Positions 27,642 to 36,410 of a stretch of 64,000 nt of DNA are shown piece after piece. Location: the NCBI RefSeq assembly GCF_900637655.1, contig NZ_LR134384.1, positions 1,178,001 to 1,242,000 on the forward strand, written 5' to 3'. A program made the position numbers and the translations under genes. Source of the DNA: Segatella oris. GTDB lineage: Bacteria; Bacteroidota; Bacteroidia; Bacteroidales; Bacteroidaceae. Under the pieces are notes generated by a model that was not told the origin of the DNA, made no database searches, and was given only the letters and a program-made list of their open reading frames with translations. The stretch's first letter is position 1. The number at the start of each line of letters is the position of its first letter.

Positions 27642-29414
27642 ATGAAATATATTCATCAAATAAAGTCAGTCATATTTCTGGCTGTTATGGGCTTGCTGAC
27701 ATTGACAGGTTGCGAGGGTGGCGACCTTTATAATGTTGATGCGCCCGATTGGATTTCTCAGAAAATAGATTCTATCAATAAGTCTAAACAAGACACGGGA
27801 GAGGAAGTACTCGTTGGAATGCAGGAGGATGTGTATTCTATTGGGGAAAAAGACTTCACCTCGGGCTTTTGGCAACAGTTCTCAAAGTATTATGTTGTAC
27901 CAGAAAATACGAAATGGAACGCTGTGTTCAATTTGAACATAAACCCTAATGACAATACTTATTATAAGAACTTTGCTTTGATAATAACGAATGATGTAGA
28001 CCGAGGCGGGGAAGGTTATGCGGAGTATGGCGCCATCCGTTTTGATGCAACGGGCGACTCTGCAAAGTTCAATTCACAATGGGGTGGGCTTTATTTCAAG
28101 TATACTAAAAGCACTTTATTGCTTTCACCAGTTGATAATAAGGATGAAAAAGTGCAGCAGTTGGGTGGAAAGATTACGCTGACAGTAGACCGTTCGCGTC
28201 CGGATACATTCTTGGTGAAGATGACCAATGGCGCTGTTACCAAGACTTTCACGCAGCCTTACAAGTTAGCTAATCGCAATGCTGATGCCTCTAATCATAA
28301 CATACGGTGCTTCTTGTGTCCAGAAGGCTCTTATATCGACTTCTTACAAACGAATATCGTTCCTGTCGGTGGCTTGACTTCTGCCAAGGACAAGGCTCCG
28401 CTTTCGATGAAGTTACAGAATGTTCCCGATGAAATAGGACAAGGAGTAACCCTCGAAGAAGCCATGGCCAACGTTTCGGCAGAGGTGACTTATGAGGAAG
28501 GAGTAACCAAAATTGTGCCTGCATCTGAACTCTATTTCTCCGCAATTCCAGACATCAACGAGGTTGGAGAGAAGCAGCTTGTCGTCATTTATAATAAGAC
28601 TTTCAAGGGCGAAAATGCTGCAAAGCCGATCGTTGCCAATGCCAAATTCAATGTTGTAGCAAAGATTAATGCTATCAAAGTGACGAAACAACCGACGCGT
28701 ACACATTATTATTTCTGTAATGCTGAGGGTATTCATGGCATTACTGACCGCACTTTGGCGTTCGATAAGACAGGATTGGAGGTAACAGCCACCTATGGTA
28801 ATGGCAAAGTTGCTGTGATAGATAATTCCAAGCTCTCGTTCTCTGCGATACCGGCAAAGGCTGGAAATCATACTGTAACCATTAAGACTGAAAACGGGAA
28901 AGTTGCTACTGTAACGGTGAATGTTTCAGCTTCTAAGGTTACTTCTGCCACTGTCACACCTTCTCTCTTGGGTGCTACGGATAATTCAAGCGCATGGTGG
29001 TCGTTGCATACCGACAATATCAAGGTTCCGGTGGGTGAAACTCGCATGGTGAAATTCACGAACTATAGCAGCAAGGCAAATAACTGGAACAACTTTGTCA
29101 TTGTGCTTCGGGCAAGTGATAATTCAGAATATGGTGTATTCCGTTCTGACAACTATGGTTGGGGAAATGGTTATGCGGCATGTTCTCATGAGGGAACTCA
29201 AGGCGATTGGGCTACATGGCTTGCTGCCATGAATGGTGCCAAGGTCACAGTTTATGTCACCAATGTCAATAATGGAACTGCAGATGTACAGGCGGTGATG
29301 AAAGGAACCGACGGGAAAACCTATACACAATATTATATCGGTGTGAATACTGTGAACCCAGCTGACTTGAATTTCGGCTTCACGATTGACAGTTGCCACT
29401 TAGTGTTTAATTAA
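27642..29414 (+). CDS. Surface glycan-binding lipoprotein candidate (arabinan locus)
   Basis: About 590 residues from the ATG at 27642, chosen because the lipoprotein signal (KYIHQIKSVIFLAVMGLLTL, then TGC) begins there; a frame back to 27606 adds only a few residues. No enzyme motif is visible. Two bacterial-Ig-like modules (about 280-445, with NKTFKGENAAKP and AGNHTVTIKTENGK) precede a C-terminal beta-sandwich rich in tryptophan and tyrosine (SSAWWSLHTDN, FKYTKS earlier). The position after SusC/SusD and before GH43 genes is that of SusE/F-type or SGBP proteins, which hold polysaccharide at the cell surface. The ligand is probably arabinan, by context only. Confidence 0.7.
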   Translation: MKYIHQIKSVIFLAVMGLLTLTGCEGGDLYNVDAPDWISQKIDSINKSKQDTGEEVLVGMQEDVYSIGEKDFTSGFWQQFSKYYVVPENTKWNAVFNLNINPNDNTYYKNFALIITNDVDRGGEGYAEYGAIRFDATGDSAKFNSQWGGLYFKYTKSTLLLSPVDNKDEKVQQLGGKITLTVDRSRPDTFLVKMTNGAVTKTFTQPYKLANRNADASNHNIRCFLCPEGSYIDFLQTNIVPVGGLTSAKDKAPLSMKLQNVPDEIGQGVTLEEAMANVSAEVTYEEGVTKIVPASELYFSAIPDINEVGEKQLVVIYNKTFKGENAAKPIVANAKFNVVAKINAIKVTKQPTRTHYYFCNAEGIHGITDRTLAFDKTGLEVTATYGNGKVAVIDNSKLSFSAIPAKAGNHTVTIKTENGKVATVTVNVSASKVTSATVTPSLLGATDNSSAWWSLHTDNIKVPVGETRMVKFTNYSSKANNWNNFVIVLRASDNSEYGVFRSDNYGWGNGYAACSHEGTQGDWATWLAAMNGAKVTVYVTNVNNGTADVQAVMKGTDGKTYTQYYIGVNTVNPADLNFGFTIDSCHLVFN

Positions 29415-29444
29415 ATCAAATCGTTTTATTCCTAAAACAAGTCT

Positions 29445-31076
29445 ATGAAAACAAATAAGATGCTATTGATTTCATTCCTTACAGCCCTCTCTTTTGCGGG
29501 ATGTTCGGAAGATGACAATATAGAGTATGTCAATCCGGGAAGTAAGGTGAAGACCGATGTTGTCATTACTGATGATCAAAATCTCAATGATGATTACACG
29601 AATATTGCCGATTGGAGCAATCGTTTCAAGTGGAACCTTGCCAATGTTCACGACCCCAGTGTGGTATTAGCTGACGATGGTTATTACTATATGTACCAGA
29701 CAGATGCCAGTTATGGCAATGCTCATGTGGGCGAAGGTCAGGCTCGTGGACATTTCTACTGCCGCAGATCAAAAGACCTTGTCAATTGGGAATTCATGGG
29801 GCCGACGATGCATGGTGTGCCTACATGGATGAAGGCAAAGTTGAATGAGATACGAAAAGCTATGGGACTTGGCACCTCTACGACTGATTTCCGAAATCAA
29901 AATCAGTTTGGTTACTGGGCACCTTGTGTGCGTCGCATCAGCAAAGACCTTTATCGGATGTACTATGTCGTGACGCTTCCCGGTACAATCAATGGTGCTG
30001 GAACATGGAGCGAACGTTGTTTCATCGGTTTAATGGAAACCAAAAATCCGGCAGATATCGACTCATGGGTAGACAAAGGATATGTTGTTACGAACTATTC
30101 CGATCTTGAACTCAATTATAAAGTCAGTGCAACGGATTACGCTCATTGCTATTTCAAGTATAATGCTATCGACCCGTCTCTGATTATCAATGAGAAAGGA
30201 GAGCACTGGTTGGTTTACGGTTCATGGCACAGTGGCTTTGCTGCCATGCAACTTGACCCTTCAACAGGCAAGCCCTTGCACGCTTTAGGCAATCCATGGG
30301 GCAAGGAGAATGAAGCTTCTTACGGTAAGTTTATCTATACTCGTCAACTTGGAAACCGTTGGCAGGCAAGCGAAGCGCCTGAAGTTGTCTATCATGACGG
30401 CTATTACTATCTCTTTATTGCCTATGACGAACTCTCGGTTGCCTATAATACCCGCGTGGTACGTTCCAAGAATATTGACGGCCCTTACTATGACATTACG
30501 GGCAAGGATGTTACTAATCATGGCGGAGATGCTTATCCTATCCTGACTCATCCCTATAAATTCGGCAATCATCATGGTTGGGTTGGCATCAGCCACTGTG
30601 CTGTTTTCAATGATGGAAAGGGCAACTGGTATTATGCTTCACAACAACGTTTTCCCGAAAACTATAAGGGTAATGCCAACAGTAACGCCTTAATGTTGGG
30701 TGGTGTGCGTTCTATCATTTGGACATCTGACGGTTGGCCGCTTGTTCTTCCAGAGCGTTATGCAGGCATAACACAAAAGGCAATCACCGAAACTGAATTG
30801 CTTGGCGACTGGCAGCATATCAATTTAGCTTATCACTATAAGAAACAGGATGCGTCAGTAGCCATGACATTGGGCAGCGACCATAAGGTAAAGTCTGGTT
30901 GGAAGGCCGGTAAAGCATGGACGTTTGATGCTTCCAAGAATGTGTTGACCATTGATAATGAACGGTTCTACCTGAGACGTGAACTTGATTGGGAGGCAAA
31001 TCCCCGTAAGGAGACCATTGTTTATGTAGGTCTCAGCAAGGATGGTAAGACCACATATTGGGGAAAGAAAGTCTGA
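29445..31076 (+). CDS. GH43 arabinan endo-1,5-alpha-L-arabinosidase-like lipoprotein
   Basis: 543 residues. A lipoprotein signal ends at SFAGC, so a surface location is likely. The five-bladed GH43 propeller carries the three acids: general base Asp in NVHDPSVV (about residue 69), pKa-modulating Asp in NAIDPSLII (about 242) and acid Glu in ASEAPEVVYHDGYYYLF (about 310). A C-terminal beta-barrel (about 445-543, ITETELLGDWQHINLAYH) is the lipocalin-like extension of some GH43 arabinanases. It should cut arabinan outside the cell before SusC import. The subfamily is not certain; other alpha-L-arabinoside activity is possible. Confidence 0.85.
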   Translation: MKTNKMLLISFLTALSFAGCSEDDNIEYVNPGSKVKTDVVITDDQNLNDDYTNIADWSNRFKWNLANVHDPSVVLADDGYYYMYQTDASYGNAHVGEGQARGHFYCRRSKDLVNWEFMGPTMHGVPTWMKAKLNEIRKAMGLGTSTTDFRNQNQFGYWAPCVRRISKDLYRMYYVVTLPGTINGAGTWSERCFIGLMETKNPADIDSWVDKGYVVTNYSDLELNYKVSATDYAHCYFKYNAIDPSLIINEKGEHWLVYGSWHSGFAAMQLDPSTGKPLHALGNPWGKENEASYGKFIYTRQLGNRWQASEAPEVVYHDGYYYLFIAYDELSVAYNTRVVRSKNIDGPYYDITGKDVTNHGGDAYPILTHPYKFGNHHGWVGISHCAVFNDGKGNWYYASQQRFPENYKGNANSNALMLGGVRSIIWTSDGWPLVLPERYAGITQKAITETELLGDWQHINLAYHYKKQDASVAMTLGSDHKVKSGWKAGKAWTFDASKNVLTIDNERFYLRRELDWEANPRKETIVYVGLSKDGKTTYWGKKV

Positions 31077-31082
31077 TTTGGA

Positions 31083-32132
31083 ATGAAGTTTCAACTCCGA
31101 TGCGGTCTTCATAGCATAGCCACAGGGTTCAGGACGTTGTCCTGGACTTGTGGCTTGCTGTGTGCGGTGGCTGCTTACGGGCAGGAATCAATGAGGAGTT
31201 TCGCTGTAGATACACCCTCCGTTCACGATCCCGTCATGGCTTTTGAAAACGGAACCTACCACCTTTACTCCACAGGAAATGGCCTCAGCCACTACACATC
31301 CCATGATATGAAGCATTGGACAGGCTGTCGTCAAGGCGTCATTACAGACATTCCACAATGGACTCGCGACTCTGTTCCCGGGTTTACACAGCATGTCTGG
31401 GCGCCCGACATCATTCAGTTCAACGGTCGTTGGTATCTTTCTTATGCCTGTTCTTCCTTTGGCAAGAACACGTCGGCTATCGGATTGCTCTCCAAGTCTT
31501 CGCTCAACAGCGATGAGCCGTGGCATGATGAGGGTTGTATTCTTGCTTCCCGAGGCGGCAGAGACAATTGGAATGCCATCGATCCCAATGTTATCGTTGC
31601 CCAAGATGGTACACCTTGGCTCGCATTCGGTTCCTTTTGGGACGGAATTCAACTTGTGCGTCTTGACAGTTCATTGCATGTTGCTCCAGGAGAGCGGCCC
31701 TTTACGATAGCCCGCCGCTATGCACCGACCCATCCAAACGTGGCAGATAATCCCACTTCAGATGAGGCCGGACCGAATGCAATAGAAGCCCCTTTCATCT
31801 ATTTTCATCGAGGTTGGTATTATCTTTTTGTGAGTTGGGACTATTGTTGCCAAGGTATGAAAAGCACATATCGCATTGCTGTGGGACGGAGTCGGCAGAT
31901 TATGGGGCCTTATCTCGACAGTCACGGGCGCGATATGCTGAAAGGTGGCGGTGATATTCTGTTTGAAGGAGACAAAAACGAATTTGAAGCCGTGGGCCAT
32001 TGTGCCGTCTATACAGTGAAAGGCAAGCCCATGTTGATTTGTCATGGATATAGCATTGCCAGAGGAGGCACACCTGTTCTTGTGAAAAGAAACCTCAAGT
32101 TTAATGCTCATGGCCTTTCTCTCGCAAAATAA
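31083..32132 (+). CDS. GH43 arabinanase (endo-1,5-alpha-L-arabinosidase)
   Basis: 349 residues, a single GH43 propeller of normal length for arabinanases. The N-terminus has a signal-like segment ending at AAYGQ. The catalytic acids are visible: HDPVMAFENG (base), NAIDPNVIV (modulator) and NAIEAPFIYFH (acid). SWDYCCQGMKSTYRIAVGRS and a GGGDILFEG stretch are typical of endo-arabinanases of the AbnA kind. It starts 6 bases after the other GH43 gene and has no accessory domain, so the two probably act in sequence (surface cut, then periplasmic trimming). It is last in the operon and convergent with the Nim-like gene 23 bases away. Confidence 0.88.
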   Translation: MKFQLRCGLHSIATGFRTLSWTCGLLCAVAAYGQESMRSFAVDTPSVHDPVMAFENGTYHLYSTGNGLSHYTSHDMKHWTGCRQGVITDIPQWTRDSVPGFTQHVWAPDIIQFNGRWYLSYACSSFGKNTSAIGLLSKSSLNSDEPWHDEGCILASRGGRDNWNAIDPNVIVAQDGTPWLAFGSFWDGIQLVRLDSSLHVAPGERPFTIARRYAPTHPNVADNPTSDEAGPNAIEAPFIYFHRGWYYLFVSWDYCCQGMKSTYRIAVGRSRQIMGPYLDSHGRDMLKGGGDILFEGDKNEFEAVGHCAVYTVKGKPMLICHGYSIARGGTPVLVKRNLKFNAHGLSLAK

Positions 32133-32155
32133 GAGCTTGGTCTGTATCTCCCTTT

Positions 32156-32650
32156 TCAGTCTGCGGTATGCACATGTTTGCATTTGCCGCTGTACTCACT
32201 GAAATCAATGCGGATGATATTCACACGGTGGAAAGATTTCTGGGAATATTTGGCACCAAGTGCTTTGAAGTCGGGTGAAAGTTTATCTACTAATTTCAAA
32301 AGGGCTGCCATGCGTTCTTCGGGGGTGAGATGAATATGAGCTACTCCCTTCAGTACCACGCTTTCATATTCCGTGGTGAACTTACCGGGCAGGAGATTTA
32401 CGTTGCCAATGATGCAGAAACTCACGTTGGGGTTCTTCTCCAAGGCCTCTAATTTGCGACCTCCAGGTGCACAATGCATATAAATGGAACTCTCACCGTC
32501 CCACACAAAGTTTAGAGGAACGCCATAAGCTGTTCCTTCTTGGTCGACCATACTTAGTACACCATATTCTGAAGTGCTGAGCAATTCAATGGCACGTGCC
32601 TCGTCCATCAGTCTGTCTTGACGGCGGACAGTTTCATTAACATATTTCAT
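32156..32650 (-). CDS. NimABC/pyridoxamine-phosphate-oxidase-like flavoprotein
   Basis: 164 residues with the split-barrel FMN-binding fold. MKYVNETVRRQDRLMD is followed by the ARAIELLSTSEYGVLSMVD strand, YGVPLNFVWDG and the YMHCAPGGRKLEALEKNPNVSF motif that characterises the NimA-like family. Such proteins reduce nitro groups or act on unknown substrates; some give nitroimidazole resistance, but most chromosomal copies are not resistance genes. It stands alone, convergent with the arabinan operon. Confidence 0.82.
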   Translation of the reverse strand: MKYVNETVRRQDRLMDEARAIELLSTSEYGVLSMVDQEGTAYGVPLNFVWDGESSIYMHCAPGGRKLEALEKNPNVSFCIIGNVNLLPGKFTTEYESVVLKGVAHIHLTPEERMAALLKLVDKLSPDFKALGAKYSQKSFHRVNIIRIDFSEYSGKCKHVHTAD

Positions 32651-32665
32651 TTGATGATCTTAAAA

Positions 32666-32699
32666 GGCGTCTTGTCTGCCCATTCGCAGATAAGACGCC
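32666..32699 (-). terminator. Terminator after the small lipoprotein gene (- strand)
   Basis: GGCGTCTTGTCTGC and GCAGATAAGACGCC form a 14-bp stem with one mismatch and a short loop. On the - strand it is followed by TTTT. It closes the lipoprotein gene at 32734-33132. Confidence 0.75.
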
Positions 32700-32733
32700 G
32701 TTGTTTTCAGCGGTCTGACCCTCTGTTTCTGAT

Positions 32734-33132
32734 TTATTTCTCTTTCTTTTTAACTGCTTTTCTGAACGTTTCATTGTCAACAACAATGGAATGTTCATGG
32801 GTATCCATGAATACGCTGACGGAGATTGGACGGTCAATACCCTTGCGGCTGAGTCGGCAGGAAGCCTGACTTTCGTTCTTTTCCATTACTCCCCATGAAT
32901 CATAGTCATATTTCGTGTTCTTGCATTCCACCGTTCCGTCGGCTTTCAAAGTGATTGACTTTCCACCGTCATAGCTTTTGTATTCGCCGGCATTCGCCTG
33001 CATGAAAGCTGTGTCTACCGGTTCTTCCTGCATTTCGGCAGTAGGCATTTCTGCCTTTACTTTCTTTTGTTGATTGCAGGCGGTGAGTCCAAACGAAAGG
33101 GCGATTGCTGCGAGGATAATACTCTTCTTCAT
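32734..33132 (-). CDS. Small lipoprotein, unknown function
   Basis: 132 residues. The signal ALSFGLTAC is a clear lipobox. The mature part begins NQQKKVKAEMP, then a small beta-rich domain (AGEYKSYDGGKSITLKADGT, SVSVFMDTHEHSIVVDNETF) that recalls the NlpE N-terminal or DUF4988-like folds without firm identity. It has its own -7 box (33159-33166) and terminator, so it is monocistronic. Role unknown; an envelope location is supported. Confidence 0.7.
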   Translation of the reverse strand: MKKSIILAAIALSFGLTACNQQKKVKAEMPTAEMQEEPVDTAFMQANAGEYKSYDGGKSITLKADGTVECKNTKYDYDSWGVMEKNESQASCRLSRKGIDRPISVSVFMDTHEHSIVVDNETFRKAVKKKEK

Positions 33133-33158
33133 ATGTTATCTTTTTAATGTTTATTTGA

Positions 33159-33166
33159 CAAAAGTA
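33159..33166 (-). promoter_or_regulatory. -7 box of the small lipoprotein gene
   Basis: On the - strand TACTTTTG fits TANNTTTG, 27 bases before the start codon. Confidence 0.5.
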
Positions 33167-33193
33167 GAAAATCCCCTTGATGTTTCCAAGCAT

Positions 33194-34012
33194 TTAAGCC
33201 TTTTTTGCATCTCCTTTGATAATGCCATGGGCGATAAGGGCATTGCGTATGCCGTCATCATCAACAGAAGTGGTTACGTCATCAGCCACGTTTTTCACGC
33301 TTTCCCGGGCGTTTCCCATGGCTACGCCAATGCCGGCTTGTCGGATAATACTGATGTCGTTGCCTCCGTCACCAAAGGCCATGGTCTCGCTGATAGCCAA
33401 TCCTTCATGGGCTGCTATGGCCAAAAGACCTTGTCCTTTGTCGGCTTTCACGTGTGTGATATCAGTGAAATCATCACACCACCGCCCTGAAATGCAGTGC
33501 TTTACCTTCGGCATAAGTTCTGCTTCCTGTGCTTCAGAGATGAAAGGAGTAAGCTGAAGTATGGGGTTCGCGAGTAACTCTTCTGCGGGTTTGTCGTAGT
33601 CAATGGTGTTGACTCCAAGCCCCTTTCGAAACACTTTGTCTACGATATCCTTGTAGTTGTAGATAGCAATGTCGTCAATTCCTACGACAACCACCGGCCG
33701 TTCCCAACGTAAGGCTGCATCAAGAATCTGTCGGACTTCGGGCATAGGGATATCATGACAGCAGACAACCTTGCGTTCTCCGTCGCGGTTGATGAAGCAA
33801 AAGGCGCCGTTGGCCGTGATATATCCGTCGATGAGATGGCTGATAGCACCGATGTTTGTGATAATCGAGACAGGGCGTCCTGTAGAGATATAGATGTTGA
33901 TGCCCCTGGCTTTTGCCTCCGTGAGCGCATCAATGGTCGATTGGGGTATCGTGTGTGTGCGAAACGAAACCAATGTTCCGTCAACATCAAAGAATAGAGC
34001 TTTTATCATCAT
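33194..34012 (-). CDS. HAD-superfamily phosphatase, Cof type
   Basis: About 272 residues in the cytoplasm. HAD motif I is DVDGTLV at the N-terminus, motif II is ISTGRP and motif IV is AFGDGGNDISI; the cap between is type IIB, as in Cof/YbiV sugar-phosphate phosphatases. I chose the ATG at 34012 (MMIKALFFD) because a GTG six codons upstream lies at about the expected transcription start, just after a perfect -7 box at 34033-34040. The substrate is probably a sugar phosphate or a similar small phosphoester, but it cannot be read from sequence. Confidence 0.88.
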   Translation of the reverse strand: MMIKALFFDVDGTLVSFRTHTIPQSTIDALTEAKARGINIYISTGRPVSIITNIGAISHLIDGYITANGAFCFINRDGERKVVCCHDIPMPEVRQILDAALRWERPVVVVGIDDIAIYNYKDIVDKVFRKGLGVNTIDYDKPAEELLANPILQLTPFISEAQEAELMPKVKHCISGRWCDDFTDITHVKADKGQGLLAIAAHEGLAISETMAFGDGGNDISIIRQAGIGVAMGNARESVKNVADDVTTSVDDDGIRNALIAHGIIKGDAKKA

Positions 34013-34032
34013 CAGTGCTTGAATGTTCACTG

Positions 34033-34040
34033 CAAAGATA
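34033..34040 (-). promoter_or_regulatory. -7 box of the HAD phosphatase gene
   Basis: On the - strand TATCTTTG fits TANNTTTG and lies 20 bases before the ATG at 34012. It decides that start against the upstream GTG. Confidence 0.6.
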
Positions 34041-34491
34041 GTGAAAGTTTCCTAAACCCATGATGATTGCCCTGTGAAATTATCCCTTAGGCGCATCAGT
34101 TTCTTTCTTTCAATCTCCCCATTCGACTCTTCTTTCGCGAAATCCCATGGCCCGGCACCACTGACAGTGTCTCTTTATGCCATGTAAATCCTAACGTGTT
34201 GAAAATCAACAGTATAGTACTTGTGTTCTCATTTGGGTCATTTCATCGTGCAATCTCAGTCACTTTGCCTTGTAATCTCAGTCAGATTACCGTGTAATAT
34301 GAGGCATATTGCAAACCGTTCTCATAGCACTTTCATGGCTTTCTCAAAAAGACTGTTCATCATGAGGCTTGAAAGCATGAGAAAAGGAAACGTTTAATAG
34401 GATTTTCCTGCATACAGAAATAATCATTTTCCGTAGCTGATATGGATTTAATACAGGATATATTGCCAGACAGAGAGTTGCTGGAGAGTGG
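34041..34491. other. Intergenic region upstream of the HAD gene
   Basis: About 450 bases with repeat array C (34224-34311) and no gene. No remnant of a DUF3990 partner for the DUF3791-like pair was found here. Confidence 0.5.
34224..34311 (+). repeat. 22-bp-period degenerate tandem repeat, array C
   Basis: Four consecutive 22-bp units begin at 34224, 34246, 34268 and 34290. The second and third share GTAATCTCAGTCAGATTAC or close forms. Same family and orientation as the other four arrays. Confidence 0.7.
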
Positions 34492-34725
34492 TTAACGGCG
34501 GTAGTCTCCGGTTGTCAATTCCTGCTGGAGATAGGAGTACACGTAGCCTGCACTCTGATAGAATAAGCCTGTTTGTTCGTCTTGAAGCCTGTTGAACGTG
34601 TCAGAGTTGTACAGTATGTCCACGGCTTCTTGTTGTGAAAAGTGCCAGTTTTGCATCAACAGACAGATGAGTTTGGCGCTTATGTCTTCTTTCATTATCT
34701 CTATTTGTCCTTCAGTCAGTGTCAT
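34492..34725 (-). CDS. DUF3791-like small protein (second of pair)
   Basis: 77 residues, helical, with no signal: TEGQIEIMKEDISAKLICLLMQ, then FSQQEAVDILYNSDTFNRL and YVYSYLQQEL. It resembles the small helical partner proteins found beside DUF3791/DUF3990 genes in Bacteroidota. It starts 9 bases after the DUF3791-like gene at 34735-34998, so the two form a unit. In other genomes such pairs, as I recall, often accompany a DUF3990 protein; none is present here. Confidence 0.55.
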   Translation of the reverse strand: MTLTEGQIEIMKEDISAKLICLLMQNWHFSQQEAVDILYNSDTFNRLQDEQTGLFYQSAGYVYSYLQQELTTGDYRR

Positions 34726-34734
34726 GATAGAGTA

Positions 34735-34998
34735 TCATTGTCTGTAGTTTTGCAGTCTTCCACCATTGCGCAGGCAGATAATGGATATATCGTGAATGGC
34801 GTCTTCGAATGATTGCGTGTGCAAGACATCATAGAATGAATAGAGATAATCCAGTCCTTTAAAGCGTTTCAGATAGTTGAAAGCCTGCTTTTGTCCAAGA
34901 TTAAACTTCCTGGCAAACTCGCTAATGAAGGCTATGACGTATCTAATCTGATTTAATTCTTCCCTTGATATGGTTGCTTCTTTGTGTACTATTGGCAA
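34735..34998 (-). CDS. DUF3791-like small protein (first of pair)
   Basis: About 87 residues. The C-terminal half (LKRFKGLDYLYSFYDVLHTQSFEDAI then CLRNGG) is the DUF3791 pattern, with the YD-x-LHTQ motif. No ATG is in frame; the only candidate is a TTG at 34998, which overlaps a TATATTTG that could be a -7 box, so the true N-terminus is uncertain and the gene may be 5'-damaged. Function is unknown; the family occurs next to DUF3990 genes and has been suspected of a toxin-antitoxin-like role. Confidence 0.6.
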   Translation of the reverse strand: MPIVHKEATISREELNQIRYVIAFISEFARKFNLGQKQAFNYLKRFKGLDYLYSFYDVLHTQSFEDAIHDISIICLRNGGRLQNYRQ

Positions 34999-35161
34999 AT
35001 ATAATGCTTTATTTTTTATGTAGCAAGCATTTGTATATTAAACTTTTGAAACCCGAATTTAGGAGTTACTGATTACTACAAGCTACTGTTTTAGTTATAG
35101 AAGTTCCTTGCATTTCAACTTATTTAAATTAACGTTAAAACATCTTTTTTTAACAAAAAAG

Positions 35162-35193
35162 TTTGCTTTAATCGTTTTTTTTGTATAATTTTG
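35162..35193 (+). promoter_or_regulatory. Promoter of the astacin-like gene
   Basis: TTTG at 35162-35165, a 20-base spacer and TAATTTTG at 35186-35193 match the Bacteroidota consensus. It lies 30 bases before the ATG at 35223 in very AT-rich DNA. Confidence 0.7.
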
Positions 35194-35222
35194 TATTGTT
35201 AATAATCTAAAATGAAAATAAT

Positions 35223-36404
35223 ATGAAGAAGCTGTTGATTTTATTCTTAGGAATAGTGATGTTCTGTTCTTGTAATAATGAGCAAGATTTTGCCACTCCT
35301 ACAGTAGAGAAAACAAATTTCTACTCAGAGGGATATGTTCCAAAAGGAACTGTTTCCACCATTACGCTTAATAATGGGTTAAAGGTTTTTATGGATCAAG
35401 ATAGTACATTTTTTGTAAATGATATCGTATTCCCAAGGAATTTAATAGACTCCCTCATGAACCATAAGGGAACAAGATCTTCTGTCATAGGCGACTATTT
35501 ACATTTCTGGCCATATAATAAAGTCCCTTATGAAATTGAAGGTAACCTTGATAATTTAGATTTATCTATGATAAATGATGCTATGCAAACTATATCAGAA
35601 AACTGCTATATAACTTTTGTGAGAGCCTCTTCAAAAGATAGGCACAAAATAGTTATTAGAGTTGATAATGCTGCTGGCCTATATTCAGACTATATAGGAA
35701 TGAACCCTAATGGATTTAATAGAATTCATTTAGAAAAATATAGATATATTAAAGGTAATGTAATTCATGAATTAATGCATTGTTTGGGTTTTTATCACGA
35801 GCAATGTAGAATGGATAGGGATGACTATATAACTATCCTTTGGGAAAATATGATTCCTACTTCGAATATTAGATACCAATACAAAAAGCGTGATAAAAAT
35901 GGGTATGATTTGGGGACTTTGGATACGGAATCAATTATGATGTATGATAGTAAAGATGGAAGTAAAGATGGTAGTGATGTTATGTTATTAAAAAATGGGA
36001 AGTATATTGAAAAGCAAAGAGACCATCTTTCTGCAGGTGATATAGCAGGATTAAACTTTTTATATGGTCCTATAATAAATCTATCTGTGAAAATATCAAA
36101 TGCAGATGATCCAAATAATGAAAGTCCTACTGATCATTATTATTGCTATACAAATACAATTTCATTTACATCAAAAGACGGTTTGACTCTAAAATTGAAA
36201 TATCCGCGTCTCGTAGTTGCGAGATTTAATACAGAGAATCAAACAACAACGTCTGGTCCATTAAATACTGGGAGTGAACTTAAATATATCATAATTCCTG
36301 CAGATATAGATTATTATAAATTAGAAGACACATTTGAATCTATATCTTCAAGCCAAGCAGGAATAGAGCGACTTGAGCGTACGTGGTATTCAATTCTAAA
36401 TTAA
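35223..36404 (+). CDS. Astacin-family (M12A) zinc metalloprotease lipoprotein
   Basis: 393 residues. A lipoprotein signal ends at MFCSC, so an envelope or surface location is likely. The catalytic domain (about 90-285) carries the astacin zinc motif HELMHCLGFYHEQ, extended by CRMDRDDYI, and the Met-turn ESIMMYDSKDG. KVPYEIEG at its start is the usual astacin N-terminus. Unlike many astacins it has no obvious pro-domain. A C-terminal domain (about 290-393) is unrecognised. The gene is visibly more AT-rich than its surroundings, with a codon use to match, suggesting transfer. The next gene, a small lipoprotein, follows 6 bases later. Confidence 0.85.
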   Translation: MKKLLILFLGIVMFCSCNNEQDFATPTVEKTNFYSEGYVPKGTVSTITLNNGLKVFMDQDSTFFVNDIVFPRNLIDSLMNHKGTRSSVIGDYLHFWPYNKVPYEIEGNLDNLDLSMINDAMQTISENCYITFVRASSKDRHKIVIRVDNAAGLYSDYIGMNPNGFNRIHLEKYRYIKGNVIHELMHCLGFYHEQCRMDRDDYITILWENMIPTSNIRYQYKKRDKNGYDLGTLDTESIMMYDSKDGSKDGSDVMLLKNGKYIEKQRDHLSAGDIAGLNFLYGPIINLSVKISNADDPNNESPTDHYYCYTNTISFTSKDGLTLKLKYPRLVVARFNTENQTTTSGPLNTGSELKYIIIPADIDYYKLEDTFESISSSQAGIERLERTWYSILN

Positions 36405-36410
36405 AAAAGT

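Noticed and set aside
32156..32650. Nim-like gene as a nitroimidazole resistance gene
   Set aside because: Family resemblance alone does not support resistance; most chromosomal NimABC-like proteins are of unknown role.
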